Of a stretch of DNA of 64,000 nt, positions 7,970-16,841 are shown piece after piece. The notes beneath the pieces were generated by a model. That model was not told the origin of the DNA. It did no database searches and saw nothing but the letters and a program-made list of their open reading frames with translations. Position 1 is the stretch's first letter. Each line of letters starts with the position of its first letter. The DNA comes from Hasllibacter sp963833115 (GTDB lineage: Bacteria; Pseudomonadota; Alphaproteobacteria; Rhodobacterales; Rhodobacteraceae), in contig CAWHWS010000002.1 in the NCBI GenBank assembly GCA_963833115.1, forward strand, positions 372,001 to 436,000, given 5' to 3'. Both the position numbers and the translations under genes were made by a program.

Positions 7970-9019
7970 ATGTGCGACGACCCCCTTGCCCCGACCCCGG
8001 CCGAGCGCGCCGCCCGCGCCCGCGCGGACCTGCGCTGCGGCCTGCCGGTGGCGATCGGCGCCCATGCCGTCGCCGCGGTCGAGACGCTGCCCCCCGCGCG
8101 CTGGGCGGCCCTGGCGCCGGGCGCCGTCCTCGCCCTGACCGCCCGGCGCGCCGCCGTCCTCGCCCTGCGCCCCTATGATGGCGACCTCGCCCGCCTCGCG
8201 GTGCCGCCGGGGGCCGCGCCGGACTGGGCCCGCGCCATGGCGGACCCCGCCCGCGACCTCGCGACCCCGCTCAAGGCGCCGATGACCGCCCTGCGCGGCG
8301 GCGATCCCGGGGAGGCCGAGGCCGCCCGCATCGGCATCGCCCTGGCGAAGGCGGCGCATCTCCTGCCGGCGGTCCTGGTCGCGCCCCTGCCCCCCGGCGC
8401 CGATCTCACCCGCGTCGACGCGGCGCCCCCCGCCGCCGCCGCCGCCCGCATCGTCTCCGCCCGCGTCCCCCTCGCGGCGGCCGCGGCCTCGGCCGTCCAC
8501 GTCTTCCGCCCCCCCGACGGGCGCGCCGAGCACGCCGCGATCCGGATCGGCGCCCCCGACCCCGAGGCCCCCGTCCTCGCCCGCCTGCATTCGGCCTGCT
8601 TCACCGGCGACGTCCTGGGCAGCCTCAAATGCGATTGCGGCCCGCAGCTCGACGCCGCCCTGCGCGCCATGGCCGGGCCCGGCGGCATCCTGCTCTACCT
8701 CAACCAGGAGGGGCGCGGCATCGGCCTCGCCAACAAGATGCGCGCCTACGCCCTCCAGGATCAGGGGTTCGACACCGTCGAGGCCAACCACCGCACCGGG
8801 TTCGAGGACGACGAGCGCGACTTCTCCATCGCCGCGGGCCTCCTGCGCGCGATGGGCGCGCCCCGCGTGCGCCTCCTGACCAACAATCCGGCCAAGATCG
8901 CCGCCCTGGAGCGCCAGGGCATCGAGGTCGCCGAGCGCGTCCCCCTCCACGCCGGGCGCACGTCGTGGAACGCGGGCTACCTCGCGACCAAGCGCGCCCG
9001 GTCCGGGCATCTCGAATGA
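7970..9019 (+). CDS. ribA: GTP cyclohydrolase II
   Basis: A 349-residue enzyme that opens the GTP ring in the first step of riboflavin synthesis. The C-terminal half holds the zinc site (CFTGDVLGSLKCDCG), the substrate loop QEGRGIGLANK and the NNPAKIAALE segment typical of RibA. The N-terminal 150 residues are a degenerate Rhodobacterales-type extension with no DHBP-synthase motifs. The start is the ATG at 7970 before MCDDPLAPTPAERAA. The stop overlaps the next gene's start (ATGA). Confidence 0.9.
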   Translation: MCDDPLAPTPAERAARARADLRCGLPVAIGAHAVAAVETLPPARWAALAPGAVLALTARRAAVLALRPYDGDLARLAVPPGAAPDWARAMADPARDLATPLKAPMTALRGGDPGEAEAARIGIALAKAAHLLPAVLVAPLPPGADLTRVDAAPPAAAAARIVSARVPLAAAAASAVHVFRPPDGRAEHAAIRIGAPDPEAPVLARLHSACFTGDVLGSLKCDCGPQLDAALRAMAGPGGILLYLNQEGRGIGLANKMRAYALQDQGFDTVEANHRTGFEDDERDFSIAAGLLRAMGAPRVRLLTNNPAKIAALERQGIEVAERVPLHAGRTSWNAGYLATKRARSGHLE

Positions 9020-9501
9020 CGCCTCTGGTCCTCACCCCCACCGGCCTGCGCCGAGGTCGTCGCACCTGGCCCTGCACCATCGGCCGCGGCGGGGTCCGAG
9101 ACCCCAAGCGCGAGGGCGACGGCGCCACCCCCATGGGCACGCTGCGCATCACCGGCGCGCTCTGGCGCCCGGACCGCCTGCCCCGCCCGGTCCCCTGGGC
9201 GCGCCCGATCCGGCCCGGCGACCTCTGGTGCGACGACCCCGGCCACCCGCTCTACAACCGCCCCGCTCGCGCGCCCCTCGCCGCCTCGGCCGAGGCGCTG
9301 CGCCGCGCCGACCCGCTCTACGACCTGATCCTGACGACCGACTGGAACGACGCGGGCGTGCCCGGCGCCGGCAGCGCCATCTTCCTCCACCGCTGGCGCC
9401 GCCCCGGCTTCCCCACCGAAGGCTGCATCGCCCTCGCCCCGGCGGACCTCCTCGCGGTCGCGCGCGCCGCCCCGCCCGGCACGCCCCTCCTCATCCCGTA
9501 G
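9016..9501 (+). CDS. L,D-transpeptidase (YkuD-like) family protein
   Basis: A 161-residue protein of the short L,D-transpeptidase/YkuD-like group (COG3786 type). Catalytic elements seen are the histidine in IFLHRWR and the nucleophile cysteine in TEGCIAL near residue 140. No signal peptide is visible, as is common in this sub-group. It begins four bases before the ribA stop, so translation is probably coupled. Convergent with the yggS gene, with an 11-bp tail overlap. Confidence 0.82.
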   Translation: MTPLVLTPTGLRRGRRTWPCTIGRGGVRDPKREGDGATPMGTLRITGALWRPDRLPRPVPWARPIRPGDLWCDDPGHPLYNRPARAPLAASAEALRRADPLYDLILTTDWNDAGVPGAGSAIFLHRWRRPGFPTEGCIALAPADLLAVARAAPPGTPLLIP

Positions 9502-10135
9502 GCGGCACGCGCGCCCCGAAGATCGCGGAGCCCACGCGCACATGCGTGGCCCCGAGCCGGATCGCCGCCTCGAAATCCCCGCTCATCCCCATCGACAGGC
9601 CCGCCAGCCCGCAGCGCTCCGCGATCCTCCCCAGCAGCGCGAAATGCAGGGACGGCTCCTCCCCCTCCGGCGGGATGCACATCAGGCCCGCGACCGGCAG
9701 GTCCAGCGCCCGGCACTCCGCCACCAGCGCGTCCGCCTCCTCCGGCGCGCACCCCGCCTTCTGCGGCTCCTCCCCGGTGTTCACCTGCACGAACAGCTCC
9801 GGGCACGCGCCGCGCTCCTGCGCCAGCCGCGCCAGCGCCCGCGCCAGCTTGGCCCGGTCGACCGTGTGGATCGCGCCGAACAGCTCCACCGCGGCGCGCG
9901 CCTTGTTGGTCTGCAGCGGCCCGATCAGGTGCAGGCGCAGGTCCGGGTGCGCCTCCCGCCGCGGCTCCCAGCGCCCCTGCGCCTCCTGGACGCGGTTCTC
10001 CCCGAAGGACCGGTGGCCCTGCGCCAGCACCGCGTCGACGCGGTCCTCGGGCTGCACCTTGCTGACCGCGATCACCTCCACGTCCCGGCCGCCCGCCGCG
10101 GCCGCCACGCGGCCCTCCACCTCCTCCAGGCTCAT
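9491..10135 (-). CDS. yggS: YggS-family PLP homeostasis protein
   Basis: A 214-residue single-domain PLP-binding protein (YggS/PLPBP), which buffers pyridoxal phosphate. The PLP lysine is K26 in VIAVSKVQP. Other family segments are SFGENRVQE, HLIGPLQTNKA, VNTGEEPQKAG and LSMGMSGDFEAAI. The ATG at 10135 overlaps the stop of the upstream sulfotransferase gene (ATGA), so the two are likely co-translated. Confidence 0.92.
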   Translation of the reverse strand: MSLEEVEGRVAAAAGGRDVEVIAVSKVQPEDRVDAVLAQGHRSFGENRVQEAQGRWEPRREAHPDLRLHLIGPLQTNKARAAVELFGAIHTVDRAKLARALARLAQERGACPELFVQVNTGEEPQKAGCAPEEADALVAECRALDLPVAGLMCIPPEGEEPSLHFALLGRIAERCGLAGLSMGMSGDFEAAIRLGATHVRVGSAIFGARVPPTG

Positions 10136-11761
10136 CGCTCCAGCTCCTCGATCAACGGCGCTAGCTCCGCCGCATAGCGCCGCCACCGCCCCGAGGACCC
10201 CCCATGCACCGGCGCGCGCGCCTGCGCCACGCTGAGCGTGCGCACCAGCCCGCCTTCGGCGTCGGGCCCCGACAGCGCGCCGGGCGGCAGGCCCGCCGCC
10301 GCCGCCAGCCGCTCCGCCCCCGCGCCCGGGTCCGCGACCAGCGCGTCGTAGGACACCTCCTCGAACGCGCCCGGCGCCGTCTCGCGCCAATGCGCCACGC
10401 TCTCGTCGAAGAGGCGCAGCATCCGGCCGATGGCGCGCAGGTCGGTCGCGAATCGCTGCGTGCCCGGCGCGAAGGGCTGCTGGTAGATCGAGAGGCCCGT
10501 ATCGCGCGGATCGCGCCGCACCAGGATCGTCCGCGCCCCCGGCAGCGCCGCCAGGAGCGGCACGATCTTCCAAAGCTGCATCGACTTGTCCGTGACCCGC
10601 GCCGCCCCCGGCCAGCGCCGCGCCAGCGCCGCGCCGTGCGCGGCCGCGATCTCGCGCAGCGCCCCCGCGGCCGGCGGCGCCGGCGGGCGCACCTGCCGCA
10701 GCACGATGGGCGCCAGGAGCCCCGTCTCCCCTCCGGCCGCCACGCCCGCTCCCCGCGCGAGGATCCGCTCGATGAGCGTCGTGCCCGAGCGCGGCATCCC
10801 CGCGACGAAGAGGGGCCGCGGCCCCGGCGCGTCCCGAGGCGCGGGGATGGGCCCGCTCAGGGCGGCGCGCCAGGCGGCGACGTCGCGCGCCTCGGCATCG
10901 AGATCGGGCGCCGCCCCCCGCCCCGCGAGGCGGTTGGCCGCGTGCAGCACGTCGAACACCTCGTCCGTCCGGCCCGTATCCTCGAGCGCCTTGGCCAGGG
11001 CGAAGCCCAGCTCCGCCGCCGGGCGCGCGGACCACAGGCGCTCCATCCCGGCCAGGAGGGGATCGTCCGCCGCCACCCGCGCGCCCGTCGCCCAGAGGCG
11101 GTAGAGCGCGCCGTCGTCCGGATGCACCCCGATCAGGTCCCGCAGGAGGGCGTCCGCCCGCTCCAGCCGGCCCATCCGCTGCAAGAGGAGCGCCTTCGCC
11201 GCCACCGGCCCCGGCCCGGCGCGCGCGCCGGAGGCCGCGATATGCGCATCGTGCGCCGTCAGCGCCTCCTCCGCCCGCCCGTCCGCCTCGAGCGCCTCGG
11301 CCAGGAGCGCCGGGTCGCCCAGGTCCCCCGCGATGGCCGCCGCCTCGGCCGGCCGTCCGTCCTCGATCGCGTCCCGCGCGCGCCGGGGCGCCGGCGGCGC
11401 CGCCAGCGCGGCCTCGACCTTCGACAGGAGGGGCGGAGGAAGGCCCGCCCGGCGCGCGGCCTCCGCGATCTCCGCGCGCCCCTCCGGGGGCAGGTGCGCG
11501 GCTCCGAGCCGCGCCAGCGGCGTCCAGATCGCGGCGCTCGCTCGGTGATGTCGCAGCGCCCCGCGCAGGATCGCGACCGCCTCCAGGGGCCGCCCCCCGG
11601 CCGCGGCGATCTGCGCCAGGAGGATCTGCGGCTCGAGGGCCGTCGGCGCGGCGGCGCAGGATCTCCCGGCAGGCGCGCGCGGCCTCGGCCATGCGCCCGG
11701 CGCGCGCCGCCTCGCCCGCCGCCCGCATCCGCGCGGCGAGCGCGCCCGCCCCCCCGCTCAC
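10132..11761 (-). CDS. TPR-repeat sulfotransferase family protein, apparent frameshift
   Basis: The C-terminal part (about 10132-10850) is a PAPS-dependent sulfotransferase: the 5'-phosphate-binding MPRSGTTLIERIL, the TDKSMQLWK segment and the 3'-phosphate motif LVRRDPRDTGLSIYQQ are clear. Upstream are alanine-rich tetratricopeptide repeats. The frame carrying these is open up to about 11640, but the natural N-terminus, including EAARACREILRR, is in another frame. Removing one base from the GCC/GCG run near 11648 joins the two into one protein of about 540 residues. The start is probably GTG 11761 or ATG 11728. It may be a true pseudogene or a sequencing error; without correction the protein starts internally, e.g. 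GTG 11205. Confidence 0.75.
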
Positions 11762-11889
11762 CGCCGGTCCCGGCCGCGCCGCCCTGCGACGGGATTCCAG
11801 GCGCATCCGAAGCCCAGGCCGCCCGCGATCTCGGCGCGGCCCGCGCGGCCGGGCCCGCACGCGAGGTGGGCGCGACCCGCGAACGCGAA

Positions 11890-11912
11890 GGGGCGGGCCA
11901 TTGGCCCGCCCC
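11890..11912 (-). terminator. GC hairpin downstream of the porin gene
   Basis: A perfect 10-bp inverted repeat (GGGGCGGGCC / GGCCCGCCCC) around a 3-base loop lies 28 bases past the porin stop. No T-run follows, so it is either an RNA-stabilising 3' hairpin or a weak terminator. Confidence 0.5.
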
Positions 11913-11939
11913 CCCGGTCGTCCTGTCGATCCGGCTGGA

Positions 11940-12893
11940 TCAGAAGGCCATCGAGAGGCCGAAGGAGTAGCCGTCGGCGTCGTTGCCGTCCTGGTCCTCG
12001 CCGTCGCCGTAGCCGAGCTGCAGCTCCGCGCCGCCGAGGTCGTAGTTGACCACGACGCCGTAACCTTCCGCGTCGCCGTCGTCGAATTCCTTGACGCCGT
12101 AGTTCATCGCCACGGTGTACTCCTGGAACTCGTAGCCCAGCGCGATGCCGTAGGCGTAGTCGCGGTCGGCCACGTCGTCGAAGTCCGAGTAGTTCACGAT
12201 CGCGCGGAAGCCGCTCGCGTTCACGTCGGCCGAGACGCCGATGACGCTGGAATCGCCGGCCTGCTGGTAGCCGGCGCCGAGGCCGAGGGTGAACGTGCCG
12301 AAGTCGCCGACATAGTTGCCGCCGAGGCCGTAGATGGGCGAGTCGTCGAAGTCGCCGTCCGTCTCGAGGTTCGCGCCGTCGTCGCCGATCTCGAAGGAGG
12401 CGGCCACGGTGAAGTCGCCGAAGGTGTAGTTGTAGCGCGCGACCTGGCCGTCCGAGTCGGAGAACCCGTCGAGGCCCGAGTTGCCCTCGTAGCCGGCATG
12501 TTCGGTGTGCACGTCGCCGATCGAGGAGCCGATGGCCGCTTCCTGCATCGCGAAGTCGAACGCGCCGTCCGTGTCGCCCATCGTCAGGGTGCCGTAGGTG
12601 CCGGTGACGAAGATGGTCTCGCCGCCCTGCGTGGAGCCCGAGAAGGCCTGCGAGGGATCGCCGTCCGATTCGTCGAGGTCGATGGACGCGCCGTAGGTCA
12701 GGCCGCCCTCGGTCGTGCCGGACAGGGTGAACGTCACGTCGATATCGGTGAAGAACTGGATTTCGTCGGAGCCGGACGTCGAGATATCGCCCCCGATGAT
12801 GCCCATCTGGGCCGAGCCGGAGAGGGCGACCTCAGCCGACGCGATGCCAGCCGTCGCGATCAGCGCGGTCGTGGCGAAGAGAACCTTTTTCAT
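11940..12893 (-). CDS. Outer-membrane porin
   Basis: A 317-residue general porin of the Rhodobacteraceae type. It has a Sec signal peptide (MKKVLFATTALIATAGIASA, cleavage after ASA) and then alternating beta-strand sequence rich in Gly, Asp and aromatic residues. It ends in phenylalanine (SFGLSMAF), the outer-membrane assembly signal. GAGGG before the ATG at 12893 supports this start over the longer open frame. Composition is strikingly acidic, which would suit a saline habitat. Confidence 0.92.
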   Translation of the reverse strand: MKKVLFATTALIATAGIASAEVALSGSAQMGIIGGDISTSGSDEIQFFTDIDVTFTLSGTTEGGLTYGASIDLDESDGDPSQAFSGSTQGGETIFVTGTYGTLTMGDTDGAFDFAMQEAAIGSSIGDVHTEHAGYEGNSGLDGFSDSDGQVARYNYTFGDFTVAASFEIGDDGANLETDGDFDDSPIYGLGGNYVGDFGTFTLGLGAGYQQAGDSSVIGVSADVNASGFRAIVNYSDFDDVADRDYAYGIALGYEFQEYTVAMNYGVKEFDDGDAEGYGVVVNYDLGGAELQLGYGDGEDQDGNDADGYSFGLSMAF

Positions 12894-13170
12894 GTCGATC
12901 CCTCGATCTGGTGTTTCCGTGCATCCGCCCGGAAGCTCCGACCGGCACAATTGGACGTTTCGCCCCGGCCGTGCCGCCATGCAAGCCGACGCGCCGCCCC
13001 CGCGACGCCGCGGCGCCGACTTGATGCACGCGCGCCACAGTGGTGTGCGCCTGGCGGCACGCCCCGCCCGGCGCCTCGCCTCCGGAGGCGCCGGGGGCCA
13101 GGTTTTGCGGCGCTTGCCGCCCTGGGGCCCGTTCGCTACACCCCGCGCACGGGTCTCGAGGGGTTGCCGG
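12894..13170. promoter_or_regulatory. Divergent intergenic region, porin / DUF3576 lipoprotein
   Basis: This 277-bp space separates the porin start (leftward) from the lipoprotein start (rightward) and must hold both promoters. It includes lower-GC stretches near 12900-12960. I could not pick out confident -35/-10 boxes or an operator, and no small gene is supported. Confidence 0.4.
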
Positions 13171-13656
13171 ATGTCAGGTTCCACACGCGCCGCGCGCGCC
13201 GGCGTCGCCGCGCTCTGCGCCGCCCTGCTGGCGGGCTGCGGCGGCGCGGGCCGGCCCGCCTCCTCCGACGCCGCGCGCGCCCAGGCCGAGGCCGCCGGCC
13301 TCTTCGCCGAGCGCGACACGATCTGGGACCTCTTCGGCGCCGGCGGCGACGACGATGTCGACGTCGAGGTCAACCGCTACCTCTGGAACGCCTCGCTCGA
13401 CGTGCTGGACTTCCTGCCCGTCCAGGCGGTCGATCCCTTCTCCGGCGTCATCTCCTTCGGCTTCGGCACGCCGCCGGGCGGCGGGCGCGCCTACGCCGCC
13501 ACCGTCTACGTCCAGGACCCCGCCCTCGACGCGCGCTCGCTCAACGTCGCGCTGCGCTCGCGCTCCGGCCCCGTCCCCGCCGCCACGCAGCGCGCGGTGG
13601 AGGACGCGATCCTCACCCGCGCGCGGCAGCTCCGCGTCGCCGCCGGCCGCTTCTAG
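13171..13656 (+). CDS. DUF3576 lipoprotein
   Basis: A 161-residue lipoprotein of the DUF3576 family. It has a short lipoprotein signal with lipobox LLAGC (acylated Cys near residue 22). The conserved body includes IWDLFG, VNRYLWNASLDVLDFLPV and a final helix RARQLRVA. The ATG at 13171 directly precedes the signal; upstream open frame is antisense to the porin. It stands immediately before leuS, as it usually does in Rhodobacterales, and may be co-transcribed with it. Function unknown. Confidence 0.85.
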   Translation: MSGSTRAARAGVAALCAALLAGCGGAGRPASSDAARAQAEAAGLFAERDTIWDLFGAGGDDDVDVEVNRYLWNASLDVLDFLPVQAVDPFSGVISFGFGTPPGGGRAYAATVYVQDPALDARSLNVALRSRSGPVPAATQRAVEDAILTRARQLRVAAGRF

Positions 13657-13707
13657 GCCCGCGCCGCCACACGCGCCGCTCCCGTGCGGCCCCCCAGGAC
13701 CGCCCCC

Positions 13708-16326
13708 ATGACCTACGATCCCGCCGCCGTAGAGGCCCGCTGGCAGTCCGCCTGGGACGAGGCCGGCCTGTTCCGCGCCGTCCGCGACGACCGCCCGAAA
13801 TACTACGTGCTGGAGATGCTGCCCTACCCGTCGGGCCGCATCCACATCGGCCACGTGCGCAACTACACGATGGGCGACGTCATCGCCCGCTACAAGCGCG
13901 CCACCGGCCACTCGGTCCTGCATCCCATGGGGTTCGACGCGTTCGGCATGCCGGCCGAGAACGCGGCCATGGCCTCCGGCGGCCACCCCAAGGACTGGAC
14001 CTACGCCAATATCGGCGAGATGGTCGCCCAGATGAAGCCGCTCGGCTTCTCGCTCGACTGGGACCGCATGTTCGCGACCTGCGACCCCGAATACTACGGC
14101 CAGCAGCAGGCCCTGTTCCTCGACATGCTCGCCGCCGGATTCGTCGACCGAAAGTCGGCGCAGGTGAACTGGGACCCGGTCGACATGACCGTCCTCGCCA
14201 ACGAGCAGGTGGAGGACGGCCGCGGCTGGCGCTCGGGCGCCGAGGTCGAGCGCCGCGAGCTCACCCAGTGGTTCTTCAAGACGTCGGACATGGCCGGCGA
14301 GCTCCTGGACGCGCTGGACGGGCTCGACGACTGGCCCGTGCGCGTGAAGACGATGCAGGCCAACTGGATCGGCCGGAGCCGCGGGCTCCGCATGTCGTTC
14401 CGGTTTGAAAATAGTGCCCATGACAAGATGGCGAGTTTGAAGAACTTCCTAGCAACCAAAGATCTCGACGCGATCGAGGTCTACACCACCCGCCCCGACA
14501 CCCTGCGCGGCGCGTCCTTCGTAGCCGTCGCCCCCGAGCACCCGCTGGCGCGCGCCCTCGCCGCCGAGCGCCCCGAGGTCGCCGCCTTCGCCGTGGAGGC
14601 CCGCCGCGGCGGCACCACCGCCGAGGCGCTGGAGACCGCGCCCAAGCTCGGCCTCGACACCGGCCTGACGGTCCGGAACCCGCTCGGCGGCACCCTCCCG
14701 GTCTGGATCGCGAACTTCGTGCTGATGGACTACGGCACCGGCGCCGTCTTCGGCTGCCCGGCCCACGACCAGCGCGACCTCGACTTCGCGCGGAAGTACG
14801 GCCTGCCCGCCGAGCCCGCATTCGGCCCCGTCGGCGGCGACCCGGCCATCGGCGCGGAGGCCTACGTGCCGGCCAAGGACCTGCCCGTCGACTGGATCGA
14901 CCAGCCCGCCGGCCTCACCCGCGCGACGGGCCAGGAGGCGATCGACGCCACCATCGACTGGGCCGAGGCGAACGGCACCGGCACCGGGGAGACCCAGTAC
15001 CGCCTGCGCGACTGGGGCCTCTCGCGGCAGCGCTACTGGGGCTGCCCGATCCCGGTCGTGCATTGCCCCGATTGCGGCGTGGTCCCCGAATCCAAGGACA
15101 ACCTGCCCATCGTGCTGCCGGACGACGTGACCTTCGACCAGCCCGGCAACCCGCTCGACCGCCACCCCACCTGGCGCGACGTGCCTTGCCCCGCCTGCGG
15201 AATCCCCGCCCGGCGGGAGACCGACACGATGGACACGTTCGTCGACAGCTCGTGGTACTACGCCCGCTACACCGCGCCGCGCGCGACCACCCCGACCGAC
15301 ATGGCCGAGGCCGGCTACTGGATGCCCGTCGACCAGTACATCGGCGGGGTCGAGCACGCGATCCTGCACCTCCTCTACGCGCGCTTCTTCGCCCGCGCGA
15401 TGATCGCGACCGGCCACCTTCCGACGGGCTGCGAGGAGCCGTTCCGCGCCCTCTTCACCCAAGGCATGGTCACGCACGAGATCTACGCGACCACCCGCGC
15501 CCAGGACGGCCGGACCGAGTACCACTTCCCCGAGGAGGTCGAGTGGCGGGAGGGCGCCGCGGTCCTGCGCGAGGACGGCCGCGCGGTGGACGTGATCCCC
15601 TCGGCCAAGATGTCGAAGTCGAAGAGGAACGTCGTCGACCCCGACGACATCCTCGCCCGCTTCGGCGCCGACACCGCGCGCTGGTTCGTCCTCTCCGATT
15701 CCCCTCCCGAACGGGACGTGGAATGGACCGCCTCGGGCGCCGAGGCCGCGCACAAGTTCCTCGCCCGCGTCCACGCCCTCTCCGCCCGCATCGCCGCCAT
15801 GGACCCCGGCGCGACCGGCACCGGCGACGGGGCCGACGGGGCCGACGGGGCCGACGGGGCCCTCCGCCGCGCCACCGCCGAAGCGATCCGCGACGTGACC
15901 CTCGGCATCGAGAGCTTCGGCTTCAACCGCGCCATCGCCCGCCTCTACGAGTTCGCGAACGCCCTGTCGAAATCCGCCGCCGGCCACGACGCCCGACGCG
16001 ACGCCGCCCTCGCCCTGGCGCAGCTCATGGCCCCCTTCGTGCCCCACCTCGCCGAGGAGGTCTGGGAGGCGCAGGGCGCCCCTGGCCTGTGCGCCGCCGC
16101 CCCCTGGCCCGTGGCCGACGAGGGTCTCCTCGTCTCGGACGAGGTGACGATGCCGGTCCAGGTCAACGGCAAGCGCCGCGGCGAGATCACCGTGCCCAAG
16201 TCCATGCCCGCCCCCGAGGTCGAGGCCCTCGCCCTCGCCGAGGACGGCGTGATCCGCTCCCTGGCCGGCGCCGCCCCGCGCAAGGTCATCGTCGTGCCCG
16301 GCCGCATCGTCAACGTCGTCGCGTGA
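13708..16326 (+). CDS. leuS: Leucyl-tRNA synthetase
   Basis: An 872-residue class I synthetase. The HIGH motif is in PYPSGRIHIGHVRNYTMGD near residue 45, the editing domain contains YTTRPDT and GCPAHDQRD, and the KMSKS loop is in AKMSKSKRNVVDP. A short stretch (about 14401-14460) just before YTTRPDT encodes roughly 16 extra residues compared with common LeuRS and is far more AT-rich (26 G/C of 60) than the rest of the gene. A 9-bp repeat later encodes GADGADGADGA. The start is the ATG at 13708. The stop overlaps lptE (GTGA). Confidence 0.95.
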   Translation: MTYDPAAVEARWQSAWDEAGLFRAVRDDRPKYYVLEMLPYPSGRIHIGHVRNYTMGDVIARYKRATGHSVLHPMGFDAFGMPAENAAMASGGHPKDWTYANIGEMVAQMKPLGFSLDWDRMFATCDPEYYGQQQALFLDMLAAGFVDRKSAQVNWDPVDMTVLANEQVEDGRGWRSGAEVERRELTQWFFKTSDMAGELLDALDGLDDWPVRVKTMQANWIGRSRGLRMSFRFENSAHDKMASLKNFLATKDLDAIEVYTTRPDTLRGASFVAVAPEHPLARALAAERPEVAAFAVEARRGGTTAEALETAPKLGLDTGLTVRNPLGGTLPVWIANFVLMDYGTGAVFGCPAHDQRDLDFARKYGLPAEPAFGPVGGDPAIGAEAYVPAKDLPVDWIDQPAGLTRATGQEAIDATIDWAEANGTGTGETQYRLRDWGLSRQRYWGCPIPVVHCPDCGVVPESKDNLPIVLPDDVTFDQPGNPLDRHPTWRDVPCPACGIPARRETDTMDTFVDSSWYYARYTAPRATTPTDMAEAGYWMPVDQYIGGVEHAILHLLYARFFARAMIATGHLPTGCEEPFRALFTQGMVTHEIYATTRAQDGRTEYHFPEEVEWREGAAVLREDGRAVDVIPSAKMSKSKRNVVDPDDILARFGADTARWFVLSDSPPERDVEWTASGAEAAHKFLARVHALSARIAAMDPGATGTGDGADGADGADGALRRATAEAIRDVTLGIESFGFNRAIARLYEFANALSKSAAGHDARRDAALALAQLMAPFVPHLAEEVWEAQGAPGLCAAAPWPVADEGLLVSDEVTMPVQVNGKRRGEITVPKSMPAPEVEALALAEDGVIRSLAGAAPRKVIVVPGRIVNVVA
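15825..15861 (+). repeat. 9-bp tandem repeat inside leuS
   Basis: Four copies of GACGGGGCC in frame encode a Gly-Ala-Asp repeat in a presumably loop region C-terminal to the KMSKS motif. Copy number is likely to vary by slippage without breaking the frame. Confidence 0.85.
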
Positions 16327-16841
16327 CGGGGGCCCGGCCCCCCCGGACCCGCCGGACGACGGCCGCGGCCGCCCTCGCCCTCCTGGCGCTCGCCGCCTGC
16401 GGCTTCTCCCCCGCCCTCGCCCCCGGGGGACTCGCCCCCGGGGGACCCGTCCCAGGCGGGGCCGCGCCGCGGGCCGTCCGCCTCGCCGAGCCCGCCACCC
16501 GCATCGACTTCGAGTACCGCTCGGCGATCGAGGACCGTCTCGGCCCCGCCGCCCCCGGCGCGCCGCTCCTCGCCTGGACCCTGACGACCCGGGACCGCAT
16601 CGTCGCCACCACCGACGCCGAGGAGACGCGCCGCGTCCAGATCGCCGGCACCGCCGACTGGACCCTGACGGACGCCGCCGGCCGCGCCCTCGCCTCGGGA
16701 ACCGAGCGCGGCCTCACCTCGTGGTCCGCCACCGGCACGACCGTGTCCGTGCGCGCCGCCGAACGGGACGCGCAGGAGCGGCTCGCCGCCATCCTCGCCG
16801 ACCGCACCATCGCGCGCCTGATCCTCCTGGACGCGCCGTGA
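16323..16841 (+). CDS. lptE: LPS-assembly lipoprotein LptE
   Basis: A 172-residue lipoprotein expected to plug the LptD barrel that delivers lipopolysaccharide to the cell surface. It has a basic N-terminus, a hydrophobic segment and lipobox LAAC, then the family segment FEYRSAIEDRLG and a C-terminal RIIL-like helix. The GTG start at 16323 overlaps the leuS stop. A short tandem duplication near 16417-16450 encodes a PGG-rich linker after the lipid anchor. Placement between leuS and holA is the standard arrangement and supports a call that sequence alone would leave weak. Confidence 0.82.
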   Translation: MTGARPPRTRRTTAAAALALLALAACGFSPALAPGGLAPGGPVPGGAAPRAVRLAEPATRIDFEYRSAIEDRLGPAAPGAPLLAWTLTTRDRIVATTDAEETRRVQIAGTADWTLTDAAGRALASGTERGLTSWSATGTTVSVRAAERDAQERLAAILADRTIARLILLDAP

